From: DATEPR01 sp036503065
GTDB lineage: Bacteria; Actinomycetota; Actinomycetes; Mycobacteriales; Pseudonocardiaceae
Length of the DNA: 10,919 nucleotides
Direction: 5' to 3'
NCBI GenBank assembly: GCA_036503065.1
Contig: DASXXM010000286.1
Span: forward strand, 1-10,919
Below are positions 1-6,517 of the stretch, piece after piece. The translations under genes were made by a program, and so were the position numbers. The first letter of the stretch is position 1, and each line of letters opens with the position of its first letter. The notes beneath the pieces are model-generated. The model was given only the letters and a program-made list of their open reading frames with translations, had not been told where the DNA came from and ran no database searches.

Positions 1-333
1 GGGGGGCCCGCCCCCCCGAAGGCACCCTGGACGACGCCGGCGAAGCGCCAGCGAGCAGGGGTCGGCCGGAGGTAAGGAAACCCCCGGCCGCTGGGGGGAG
101 GTCGGCCGGGGGTTCCGGAACCCGGCTGTTGGGGGATCAGCCGGGGGATCGTGGGGCGCCGTAGCGCCAGCTAACTGTACTTCGGTGGTACCACGAGGCG
201 ATCGAAGCGGTTGCCCCCATCCCGTACATCGCACAGTGTGCCAGAACGAACGCGAAAATGTGCGACCGCTCGTCGAATCGTCCTGTTGACACCCGACCGA
301 CGGCAGCCGTTCGGGGGCACTTATCATCCGCGC
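1..333. other. G-rich non-coding leader with overlapping dyads
   Basis: I see no convincing gene here. One plus frame is open from position 3 to the TAG at 162-164, but it has no visible start and only Gly/Pro/Arg/Ala-rich low-complexity content, so it could at most be the tail of an upstream gene. The stretch has G-runs at 58-61, 93-98, 108-112, 131-135, 143-147 and 153-156. The 10-mer GGTCGGCCGG occurs at 60-69 and 100-109, with a degenerate copy near 135-144. Possible stems are 63-69/84-90 (7 bp), 81-85/93-97 (5 bp), the perfect palindrome GGGTTCCGGAACCC at 110-123, and GGCGC/GCGCC at 155-159/164-168 with a CGTA loop. A 10-bp palindrome GTGGTACCAC lies at 185-194. This may be the terminator or regulatory region of a gene outside the window, or an untranslated leader. 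Confidence 0.5.
322..327 (+). promoter_or_regulatory. -10 hexamer TATCAT for a leaderless transcript
   Basis: TATCAT fits the TANNNT pattern of actinobacterial -10 elements. It ends 6 nt before the GTG at 334, which puts the expected transcription start at or next to the start codon. No Shine-Dalgarno lies at a usable distance; the G-run at 312-316 is too far upstream. No good -35 is present. Inference from position and sequence only. Confidence 0.45.
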
Positions 334-1083
334 GTGGCCCAGCCCCAGTCTACCGAATGCGTCGGACCAGGGTCGGTGGCCGCCGGTGTGGTGCTGGCCA
401 GCGGGTCCGGCACCAGGGTGGGTGGCGAGGTGAACAAGGTTTATCTGCCGTTGGCCGGTCGGCGTGTCGTTGGTTGGTCGTTGGCCGCGTTGGCCCGGGT
501 GGTCGATATCGGCGTCCTTGTTCTGGTGATTCGTCCTGCGGATCGTGCGCTGGCTGACGAGGTGCTCGCGGCCGGTCCGTTGGCCGGAACGCCGGTCGAG
601 ATCGTGCCCGGCGGGGCGACGCGGCAGGAGTCGGAGTTGCTGGCGTTGCGCCATCTTGCCGACCGGATCAGGAACGGAAACATTGACGCGATCCTGATCC
701 ACGACGCGGCGCGGCCACTGGTCAGTTCCGCCTTGGCCGCCGCGGTCCTGCGGGTGGCACGGGAGTCCTGCGGCGCCGTGCCCGGCCTGCCGCGCGACGA
801 TCTGGTGCCGGTGGCGCACGACGTGGTGGCGGCGGGTCCGCTGGACCGGGCGGTGACCGTGCAGACGCCGCAGGGCTTTCCGGCCGGCCCGCTGCTGCAC
901 GCCTATGAGCGGGCCGCGGCGGACGGCTTCGTCGGCACGGACACGGCGGCGTGCATGGCCCGCTATTCGGACGTGCCGACCCGATGCATCGCGGGTGACG
1001 AACGCAACATCAAGATCACCTATCCGTATGACATCGCGATCGCGGAGCGCTTGCTGGCCGACGCAGTGTCTACCGAACGGTAA
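334..1083 (+). CDS. IspD/TarI-type cytidylyltransferase
   Basis: Predicted soluble nucleotidyltransferase of 249 aa (E. coli IspD has 236). IspD joins CTP and 2-C-methyl-D-erythritol 4-phosphate in the MEP isoprenoid pathway; the related TarI uses ribitol 5-phosphate. Visible motifs: the CTP-binding loop ASGSGTRVGG at about residues 22-31 with Arg28 and Lys35, GGATRQES at 94-101, DAARP at 124-128, TPQGF at 178-182, TDTA at 202-205, and NIKIT with Lys227 near the C-terminus. All expected catalytic positions seem present, but the residue before Lys35 is Asn (EVNK) where IspD usually has Pro. I chose GTG 334 because a -10-like TATCAT lies 6 nt before it; GTG 376 also remains possible, and an upstream in-frame start at 211 would add 41 residues with no family similarity. 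No ispF or carD, the usual ispD neighbours in actinobacteria, is visible. The family is secure; MEP substrate versus a paralogous role is open, so no symbol is given. Confidence 0.85.
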   Translation: MAQPQSTECVGPGSVAAGVVLASGSGTRVGGEVNKVYLPLAGRRVVGWSLAALARVVDIGVLVLVIRPADRALADEVLAAGPLAGTPVEIVPGGATRQESELLALRHLADRIRNGNIDAILIHDAARPLVSSALAAAVLRVARESCGAVPGLPRDDLVPVAHDVVAAGPLDRAVTVQTPQGFPAGPLLHAYERAAADGFVGTDTAACMARYSDVPTRCIAGDERNIKITYPYDIAIAERLLADAVSTER

Positions 1084-1090
1084 CCGGTGT

Positions 1091-1096
1091 CATACT
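1091..1096 (+). promoter_or_regulatory. -10 hexamer CATACT for a leaderless transcript
   Basis: CATACT lies 6 nt before GTG 1103, in the 19-bp gap after the cytidylyltransferase stop. No ribosome binding site is visible before this start. The gene could also be read from the upstream promoter as an operon; the hexamer suggests it has its own start. Confidence 0.4.
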
Positions 1097-1102
1097 CACC
1101 GT

Positions 1103-2155
1103 GTGACATGGATGGTGTATGGCGCGAACGGCTACACCGGCGAACTGGTCGCGAAACTGGCCACCCAACGCGGTGAGCTGCCGGTACTCGCCGGCCGGTC
1201 ACCCGCGAAGATCGAGCCGCTCGCCGATCGGCTCGGGTGTCCCCACGCAACGGTGGACCTGGCCGACGCCAAGGGCCTGCGCGCCGCGCTGGCGGACGTC
1301 CAGGTGGTGGCGCACTGCGCCGGACCCTTCGCGCACACCTCCGGGGCCATGATCGACGCCTGCCTGGCCACCGGCACGCACTACCTGGACATCACCGGCG
1401 AGATCGACGTCTTCGAGGCCATCTACGCCCGGCACGACGAGGCCGAGGAGGCCGGTGTCGTGCTGCTGCCCGGCGGCGGCTTCGACGTGGTGCCCACCGA
1501 CTGCCTCGCCGCGATGCTGGCGCAACAGCTGCCCGGCGCGACCGAGCTCGAGCTCGCGTTCACGATGGGCGGCGGGATCAGCCGCGGCACCCTGAAAACG
1601 GCCATCGAGGGCGCCGCGGCCGGCGGCCGGGCCCGGATCGACGGCCGGCTGGAGACGGTGCCGATCGGGCACCGCACGCTGGTGGCCACGTTCCCGTCCG
1701 GGCCCAAGCGGGTGACCGCGATCCCGTGGGGCGACGTGAGTTCGGCGTACCGGTCCACCGGGATCCCCACCATCACCACGTACACCGCGATCCCGGGCGG
1801 CGACCTGTTCAGCCAGGGCCAGCAGTTGCTCGCGCCGCTGTTGCGGATGCCCGCGGTGCAGCGTGCCGGCACGGCCCTGGTGGACCGGCTGGTCCGCGGC
1901 CCGAGCGAGGACCGCCAGTCGGCCAGCCGAACCGAGATCTGGGGCCGCGTACGGCATCCCGACGGCCAGCAGGTCACCGGCACGCTGACCACTCCGGGCA
2001 CCTACGTGCTGACCGCGGACGCGGTGGTGCGCGGCGTGGCCCTGCTCGCCGCCGGGGGAGTGGCGCCGGGCGCGCACACCCCGTCCAGCGCGTTCGGCGC
2101 GGACTTCGTCACCACGCTGGACGGGGTACGGGTCGGCGATCTGCCGACGGGGTAA
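1103..2155 (+). CDS. Saccharopine-dehydrogenase-like NAD(P)-binding oxidoreductase
   Basis: Predicted 350-aa cytosolic oxidoreductase. The N-terminus is a Rossmann fold: a beta strand leads into GANGYTG at residues 7-13, then an acceptor-like LAGRSPAKI segment at about 29-37. The segment HCAGPF...CLATGTHYLDITGE that follows is typical of saccharopine-dehydrogenase-like and trans-acting enoyl reductase proteins (Rv2449c/Rv2953 type in mycobacteria), as is LLPGGGFDVVPTDCLA. The family covers lysine catabolism, polyketide/lipid enoyl reduction and many uncharacterised members, so no substrate can be assigned. GTG 1103 is chosen for its fit to the Rossmann start and to the CATACT hexamer; ATG 1112 is the alternative. 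It lies 19 bp after the cytidylyltransferase, so they may be co-transcribed. It converges with lipA, with only 3 bp between the stops and no room for a separate terminator. Confidence 0.85.
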   Translation: MTWMVYGANGYTGELVAKLATQRGELPVLAGRSPAKIEPLADRLGCPHATVDLADAKGLRAALADVQVVAHCAGPFAHTSGAMIDACLATGTHYLDITGEIDVFEAIYARHDEAEEAGVVLLPGGGFDVVPTDCLAAMLAQQLPGATELELAFTMGGGISRGTLKTAIEGAAAGGRARIDGRLETVPIGHRTLVATFPSGPKRVTAIPWGDVSSAYRSTGIPTITTYTAIPGGDLFSQGQQLLAPLLRMPAVQRAGTALVDRLVRGPSEDRQSASRTEIWGRVRHPDGQQVTGTLTTPGTYVLTADAVVRGVALLAAGGVAPGAHTPSSAFGADFVTTLDGVRVGDLPTG

Positions 2156-2158
2156 CGG

Positions 2159-3160
2159 CTAGCGAGCCAGCAGCGAGCTGGCCTCCTGGGCCGCCGGACC
2201 GGCCGTAACCAGATGCGCCAAGTGTTCCGGCACCGGCTGGCCGCGGTGCGCCATCGCCTGGGCGTACAGCCGCCCGGCGCGGTAGGACGACCGGACCAAC
2301 GGCCCGGCCATCACGCCCGCGAAGCCGATGCCCTCCGCGGCCGTCCTGTGTTCGACGAACTCCTCCGGCCGCACCCACCGGTCCACCGGCAGGTGCCGGA
2401 CGGAGGGCCGCAGGTACTGGGTGATGGTCAGGATCTCGCAGCCCGCGTCGTGCAGCGCGCGCATGGCGTCGACGACCTCGGCCGGCGTCTCGCCCATGCC
2501 CAGGATGAGGTTGGACTTGGTGACCAGCCCGGCCGCCCTGGCGGCGGTGAGCACCGAGAGGGACCGGTCGTAGCGGAAGCCGGGGCGAATGCGCCGGAAG
2601 ATCCGCGGCACCGTCTCCAGGTTGTGCGCGAGCACCTCCGGCCGGGCGCCGAACACCTCGGCCAGCTGGTCGGGTTCGGCGTTGAAGTCCGGGATCAGCA
2701 GCTCGACGCCGGTGCCCGGGTTGAGCTGGTGGATCTGGCGCACGGTCTCCGCGTACAGCCAGGCGCCGCCGTCGGGCAGATCGTCGCGGGCCACGCCGGT
2801 GACCGTGGCGTAGCGCAAACCCATGGCCTGCACCGATTCCGCCACCTTGCGCGGCTCGGTGCGGTCTTCGTCGGCCGGGCGGCCGGTGTCGATCTGGCAG
2901 AAGTCACACCGCCGGGTGCACTGGTCGCCGCCGATGAGGAACGTGGCCTCGCGGTCCTCCCAGCACTCGTAGATGTTGGGGCAGCCCGCTTCCTCGCACA
3001 CGGTGTGCAGGCCTTCGCGGTGCACCAGGCTCTTCAGCTCCGTGTACTCCGGCCCCATCCTGGCCCTGGTCCGGATCCAGGCTGGCTTCTTCTCGATGGG
3101 CGTCTCGCTGTTGCGGACCTCGAGCCGCAGCAGCTTCCGCCCGTCCGGCGCAACCGTCAC
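2159..3160 (-). CDS. lipA: Lipoyl synthase
   Basis: Radical-SAM lipoyl synthase, 333 aa, inserts two sulfurs at C6 and C8 of the octanoyl group on lipoyl domains of E2 and GcvH proteins. The auxiliary-cluster cysteines are Cys55, Cys60 and Cys66 (CEEAGCPNIYEC). The radical-SAM cluster motif CTRRCDFC gives Cys81, Cys85 and Cys88. The C-terminal RSSYRA motif, whose serine ligates the auxiliary cluster, is at about 290-295. Length is normal. GTG 3160 is chosen because TAATGT lies 7 nt upstream; an in-frame upstream start at 3187 would add nine residues. The start lies 37 bp after the stop of the SDR gene on the same strand, so read-through from that unrelated gene is possible. In M. tuberculosis lipA directly follows lipB; here lipB is about 5.7 kb away. 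Confidence 0.97.
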   Translation of the reverse strand: MTVAPDGRKLLRLEVRNSETPIEKKPAWIRTRARMGPEYTELKSLVHREGLHTVCEEAGCPNIYECWEDREATFLIGGDQCTRRCDFCQIDTGRPADEDRTEPRKVAESVQAMGLRYATVTGVARDDLPDGGAWLYAETVRQIHQLNPGTGVELLIPDFNAEPDQLAEVFGARPEVLAHNLETVPRIFRRIRPGFRYDRSLSVLTAARAAGLVTKSNLILGMGETPAEVVDAMRALHDAGCEILTITQYLRPSVRHLPVDRWVRPEEFVEHRTAAEGIGFAGVMAGPLVRSSYRAGRLYAQAMAHRGQPVPEHLAHLVTAGPAAQEASSLLAR

Positions 3161-3167
3161 CCCCCGA

Positions 3168-3173
3168 ACATTA
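3168..3173 (-). promoter_or_regulatory. -10 hexamer TAATGT before lipA
   Basis: On the minus strand TAATGT (TANNNT type) ends 7 nt before GTG 3160. The intervening bases are a G-run too close to the start to serve as a ribosome binding site. This suggests lipA has its own leaderless promoter in the 37-bp gap after the SDR gene, which would keep it expressed independently of the TetR-controlled genes upstream. Confidence 0.45.
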
Positions 3174-3197
3174 CGCCGGGGACCCACGTGAGCGGTG

Positions 3198-4133
3198 TCA
3201 CTTGGGATCCGGGTCGACCTTGGTCAGCTCGGCGGTGAGGTCCCACAGCTTGGCGGCCACCTCGGTGTCCTGTCCCGGTGTCGGGATCGGCACCCGGTGT
3301 GGGTGGCCGCGGATCTCCCGGAAGCCGTCCGGCCCGTAGTACTCGCCGCCGCGCACCTCGGGCGCGGTGGCCGCGTACACCTGTGGCAGCACGCCGATCC
3401 GCACGTTCTGGCCGAACAACCGGTCGCCCACGGCGGTGGCCACCTCCATCGCGGTGCCGGCCAGGCCGCCACGGGAGCGGGACATGTTCGCGGTCAGGTT
3501 GGTGGCGGTGTAGCCGGGATGGGCGGCCACGCTGACCAGGTCGAGCGCGGCCTTCCTGGCATGGCGGTCCAGTTCGAGGGCGAACATCAGATTGGCCAGT
3601 TTCGCCTGGGAGTAGGCGGTGTTGGGCTGGTAACGGCGGTGCTCGAACTGCGGATCGGCCAGATCCACCCGACCGGGGCGAGCCGCCATACTCGACAGGG
3701 TGACCACCCGCGAACCCGACACGGCGCGTAGCGCGGGCATCAGCAGCCAGGTCAGGGCGGCATGACCGAGGTGGTTCGTGCCGAACTGGAGCTCGAACCC
3801 GTCCGCGGTGCGCTGTTTCGGGGTCATCATCACGCCCGCGTTGTTCATCAGCACGTCCAGCCGGTCGCCGGTGCGCTCGCGGATGTCCTTGGCGGCCGCG
3901 TGCACCGAGCCAAGGTCGGCCAGGTCGAGTTTCACCAGCTCGGCCGTGCCGCCGACAGCGCGCAGCGCCTCCTCGCCCCGTTCGGGTGACCGGCAGGCCA
4001 TCAGCACCTTGGCGCCCCGCCCGGCCAGCAGACCGGCGGCGGCCAGGCCGAGGCCGGAGTTCGCGCCGGTGATCAGGACGGTTCGACCGGTCTGGTCGGG
4101 AATGTCGTTCGCGGTCCACTGAGGCATACGCAC
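3198..4133 (-). CDS. SDR-family oxidoreductase (retinol-dehydrogenase-like)
   Basis: Short-chain dehydrogenase/reductase, 311 aa, larger than the classical 250-aa form and similar to the retinol dehydrogenase/WW-domain oxidoreductase-like bacterial group. Cofactor motif TGANSGLG is at residues 22-29, with an Arg in ACRSP (about 48) consistent with NADP preference. NNAG is at 97-100 and Asn120 in the GTNHLGH helix. The catalytic Ser is in TLSSM at about 147-148, and Tyr174 and Lys178 are in YSQAK. The tetrad is intact. The C-terminal EVAAKLWDLTAEL segment is common in this group. GTG 4133 is preferred because AGGAG (plus-strand coordinates 4141-4145) sits 7 nt before it; ATG 4127 is two codons downstream. 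It follows the unknown gene by 53 bp on the same strand, probably as an operon diverging from tetR1. Substrate unknown. Confidence 0.9.
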   Translation of the reverse strand: MRMPQWTANDIPDQTGRTVLITGANSGLGLAAAGLLAGRGAKVLMACRSPERGEEALRAVGGTAELVKLDLADLGSVHAAAKDIRERTGDRLDVLMNNAGVMMTPKQRTADGFELQFGTNHLGHAALTWLLMPALRAVSGSRVVTLSSMAARPGRVDLADPQFEHRRYQPNTAYSQAKLANLMFALELDRHARKAALDLVSVAAHPGYTATNLTANMSRSRGGLAGTAMEVATAVGDRLFGQNVRIGVLPQVYAATAPEVRGGEYYGPDGFREIRGHPHRVPIPTPGQDTEVAAKLWDLTAELTKVDPDPK

Positions 4134-4186
4134 AGATCTACTCCTGACGGAACATCGGACGCCAGTGCCGCCATCTGATCGGCGGG

Positions 4187-4708
4187 TCAGGGACTGGCGA
4201 CGAGGCGGCGGAACAGTTGCTCCATCGGATTGGTGCGGCGGTTGACCGGCCGGTGCCCAGGGCCGCGGACGAGGCCCAGGAACGCCGCTCCGATCCGGGC
4301 GGTCTCGTCGGCCGGTTCGCCGGGTTCGGCCAGTCCCGCCGCGAACGCCACCATCCGCTGCTCGGCGCGCAGGGCACGGCGGAACTCCGGGCCCGCCTCG
4401 GCGGTGTGGCGCTCCAGCAGGTCACGGAGCGCGGGCTGCCGGCGGGCCGCGGTGCGCCACGCCGCCGCGACGGCCTCGACCTGGTCGGCGTCGGCCAACG
4501 ACCCGACATCGACAAGGGCCGCCGCGATGTGACCCATCAGAATCTGCGACCACTTGTACTGCAGGGCGAGCGCCAGGCTCTCCTGGTCGGCGAACACCGC
4601 CCGGACGGCCGCATCGTCCATCGGCAGGCCGGCGCCCGGGTGCTGCCCGGCGTGCGTCAACACCTGGTTGATCACGTCGCGCCGCTGGTAGTGGTTTGCC
4701 CAGCCCAT
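4187..4708 (-). CDS. Conserved-looking protein of unknown function
   Basis: Product of 173 aa that I do not recognise. It appears soluble and mostly helical, with no signal peptide, membrane segment or metal-binding motif. It starts MGWANHYQRRDVINQVLTHA. The middle (about 33-110) contains many Ala, Glu, Gln and Arg residues in an alternating helical pattern. The last 30 residues are rich in Arg, Pro and Asn. ATG 4708 is supported by a GGGGAGGG Shine-Dalgarno about 6 nt upstream; extending to ATG 4774 would run the frame through the probable operator region. It is first in a likely operon with the SDR and diverges from tetR1, so it is a candidate member of the same regulated response. It is accepted as a gene on its start signal, codon usage and intergenic fit. 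No function is claimed. Confidence 0.75.
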   Translation of the reverse strand: MGWANHYQRRDVINQVLTHAGQHPGAGLPMDDAAVRAVFADQESLALALQYKWSQILMGHIAAALVDVGSLADADQVEAVAAAWRTAARRQPALRDLLERHTAEAGPEFRRALRAEQRMVAFAAGLAEPGEPADETARIGAAFLGLVRGPGHRPVNRRTNPMEQLFRRLVASP

Positions 4709-4735
4709 GGCGTTGCCCTCCCCAGTGACCCCCGT

Positions 4736-4810
4736 CATACCGCAGGTCTGCGGCATACTCTCGGTATGGACCATGCCGCCAAGCTACCACCGGTACGTAC
4801 CGTCGGTATG
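4736..4810. promoter_or_regulatory. Operator array between the unknown gene and tetR1
   Basis: The divergent intergenic region holds five copies of a heptamer CGGTA(T/C)G. Forward copies are at 4762-4768, 4791-4797 and 4804-4810; reverse copies are at 4736-4742 and 4796-4802. Two of them form the perfect 12-bp palindrome CGGTACGTACCG at 4791-4802, which extends with TACC at 4785-4788 and GGTA at 4805-4808 into an imperfect 24-bp dyad. TCGGTATG is directly repeated at 4761-4768 and 4803-4810, 42 bp apart, close to four helical turns. Other dyads are ATACCGCAG/CTGCGGCAT (4737-4745/4748-4756, 8 of 9 pairs) and CATAC/GTATG (4754-4758/4764-4768). The central palindrome overlaps the -35/spacer of the proposed tetR1 promoter. 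This fits autorepression by the adjacent TetR; the protein-site match is inferred. Confidence 0.65.
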
Positions 4811-4813
4811 TCG

Positions 4814-4819
4814 TAAAGT
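4814..4819 (+). promoter_or_regulatory. -10 hexamer TAAAGT for tetR1
   Basis: TAAAGT (TANNNT type) ends 7 nt before GTG 4827, and no Shine-Dalgarno precedes that GTG, which suggests a leaderless transcript. A -35 element at normal spacing would fall at 4791-4796, inside the 12-bp palindrome, so repressor binding there should block the promoter. Confidence 0.4.
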
Positions 4820-4826
4820 TGTGGCG

Positions 4827-5492
4827 GTGGTGACAATGCGGTCGCGGAGATTGGAATATTCGGAGTCCACCAGGCACGCCCTGGTGGACAGCGCGGTCGA
4901 CCTGTTCACCAAGCGCGGCTACGCGGCCACTTCACTCGACGAGGTCGCCAAACGGGCCAGGGTCACCAAAGGCGCGCTGTACCACCATTTCAGCGGCAAA
5001 CAGGCCCTCTTCGAAGCGGCGTTCGACGCGGTGGAGAGCCGCGTGATGACGCGGCTGGCCGAGATCGTGGTCGGGCCGGGTGACCCGTGGGAGCGGGCCA
5101 TGAACGGCATCCAGCACTACATCAAGATCTGCCTCGACCCGTCCTATCAGCGCATCGTCATCCACGAGGCGCCGGTCGTGATGGGCTGGGAGCGGTGGCG
5201 GGAGGCCGAGGACCACTTCAGCTTCGGCCTGGTCCGGGCGAGCATCCAGGCCCTCGTCGACGGCGGCGAGCTGGCGGACCTGCCGGTGGAGGTCACGGCG
5301 CGGCTGCTGTTCGGCGCGCTCACCGCGGGCGCCACGGTGATCGCCCGCGCCGACGACCAGAAGAAGGCGGGCGCCGAGGTGTCCACCACGATCATCCGGA
5401 TGCTGGAACGCCTGCGCGGCAACGGACCCCAGTCGAAAGCCGCACAGTCCGCGGTCACCGAAGTCCCGACCCATCGCGGCCGTCGTCGCTGA
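4827..5492 (+). CDS. TetR/AcrR-family transcriptional regulator (TetR1)
   Basis: One-component regulator, 221 aa, normal for TetR proteins. The N-terminal DNA-binding domain runs from about residue 13 to 70. The helix-turn-helix is at 35-54 (TSLDEVAKRARVTKGALYHH), followed by the usual FSGKQALFEAAF. The C-terminal ligand-binding and dimer domain has no diagnostic residues I can use to name a ligand; its PVVMGWERWREAEDHF segment resembles a common TetR C-terminal type. The last 20 residues are basic and low-complexity. GTG 4827 is chosen from the TAAAGT hexamer; ATG 4836 three codons later is the alternative. It diverges from the unknown gene-SDR pair across the operator array and is followed after 40 bp by the LLM oxidoreductase. 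It most likely represses itself and the divergent operon. Confidence 0.93.
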   Translation: MVTMRSRRLEYSESTRHALVDSAVDLFTKRGYAATSLDEVAKRARVTKGALYHHFSGKQALFEAAFDAVESRVMTRLAEIVVGPGDPWERAMNGIQHYIKICLDPSYQRIVIHEAPVVMGWERWREAEDHFSFGLVRASIQALVDGGELADLPVEVTARLLFGALTAGATVIARADDQKKAGAEVSTTIIRMLERLRGNGPQSKAAQSAVTEVPTHRGRRR

Positions 5493-5518
5493 ACCGTGCC
5501 GCGCCGGGTGCGCGCCGA

Positions 5519-5524
5519 TAGGCT
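5519..5524 (+). promoter_or_regulatory. -10 hexamer TAGGCT before the LLM oxidoreductase
   Basis: TAGGCT (TANNNT) ends 8 nt before GTG 5533 in the 40-bp gap after tetR1. No ribosome binding site or clear -35 is seen. It suggests a leaderless transcript for the oxidoreductase separate from tetR1. Confidence 0.45.
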
Positions 5525-5532
5525 CGGCATCC

Positions 5533-6480
5533 GTGGACAACACCTTCAAGCTCCGGATCTTCACCGAGCCCCAGCAGGGCGCCGGTTACGCCGATCTGCT
5601 GCGGGTCGCCCGCTGCGCAGAGGCCGCGGGCTTCGATGCCTTCTTCCGGTCCGACCACTACCTCAGGATGGGCTCGACCGACGGGCTGCCCGGCCCGACC
5701 GACGCCTGGATCACGCTGGCCGGGCTGGCCAGGGACACCGAGACCATCCGGCTGGGCACGCTGGTCACCGCCGCCACGTTCCGGTATCCCGGGCCGCTGG
5801 CCATTGCGGTGGCGACGGTCGACCAGATGTCCGGTGGGCGGGTCGAGTTCGGGCTCGGCGCGGGCTGGTACGAGAACGAGCACACCGCGTACGGCATCCC
5901 GTTCCCGGCGCTGGGCGAGCGGTTCGACCGGTACACCGAGCAGCTGGAGATCATCACCGGACTCTGGCAGACGCCGGTCGGTCAGACGTTTTCCTTCCAG
6001 GGCAAGCACTACACCGTCGTCGACTCGCCGGCGCTGCCCAAGCCCGCCCAGCAGCCGCGGCCACCGGTGGTCATCGGCGGCAACGGGCGACGGCGGACGC
6101 CCGCCCTTGCCGCGAAGTTCGCCGACGAGTTCAACGTGAACTTCGTGGACCTCGACACCGCCGTCACCCAGTTCGGTCGGGTCGGCGACGCCTGCGCGGC
6201 GATCGACCGGGATCCGCACTCGTTGCGGCGCTCGGTCGCGCTGGCGCTGTGCGTCGGCAGGGACGAGGCCGAACTGGCCAAACGCGCGGCCGCGATCGGA
6301 CGCGAGGTGGCCGAGATCCGGGCCAGCGGGTTCGCCGGCACACCCGCCGAGGTGGTCGACAAGCTGGGCACCTGGCGGGAACGCACCGGCATCAGCCGTG
6401 CCTACCTCCAGCTGCTCGATCTGTCCGACCTGGACCACCTCGAACTGGTGGCCGCCGAGGTCGCACCGCAGCTGGATTAG
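5533..6480 (+). CDS. LLM-family F420-dependent-type oxidoreductase
   Basis: Bacterial luciferase-like monooxygenase-fold protein, 315 aa, predicted cytosolic TIM barrel. The LLM pattern is clear: LLRVARCAEAAGFDAFFRSDHY (about 22-43), DAWITLAGLARDTETIRLGTLVTAATFRYPGPLAIAVATVDQMSGGRVEFGLGAGW covering about 57-112, then ERFDRYTEQLEIITGLW (129-145) and PPVVIGGNGRR in the second half. It lacks the length and signature of FMN-dependent two-component monooxygenases, and actinobacterial members of this type usually use F420; it looks close to the Rv1855c-type (TIGR03560) group, though I could not run the model. Substrate unknown. GTG 5533 is the natural start after the TAGGCT hexamer. The gene is 40 bp downstream of tetR1 and may be co-transcribed or separately started. 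Confidence 0.9.
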   Translation: MDNTFKLRIFTEPQQGAGYADLLRVARCAEAAGFDAFFRSDHYLRMGSTDGLPGPTDAWITLAGLARDTETIRLGTLVTAATFRYPGPLAIAVATVDQMSGGRVEFGLGAGWYENEHTAYGIPFPALGERFDRYTEQLEIITGLWQTPVGQTFSFQGKHYTVVDSPALPKPAQQPRPPVVIGGNGRRRTPALAAKFADEFNVNFVDLDTAVTQFGRVGDACAAIDRDPHSLRRSVALALCVGRDEAELAKRAAAIGREVAEIRASGFAGTPAEVVDKLGTWRERTGISRAYLQLLDLSDLDHLELVAAEVAPQLD

Positions 6481-6517
6481 GGCCGGTCTCGGGATGGTCC
6501 GTCGAGACGGTATTCGG

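Noticed and set aside
286..291. Perfect TTGACA resembling a -35 element
   Set aside because: The expected -10 position (about 309-314, GTTCGG) has no match. The nearest TANNNT at 322-327 is 30 nt away, too far for a normal promoter, so I did not pair them.
1199..2077. Minus-strand open frame of 292 codons antisense to the saccharopine-dehydrogenase-like gene
   Set aside because: His/Arg/Gly-rich shadow frame with no domain; the plus strand has the Rossmann motif and a plausible start.
2213..3238. Plus-strand open frame of 341 codons antisense to lipA
   Set aside because: It is the mirror of the strongly conserved lipA sequence, has low-complexity composition and no start signal.
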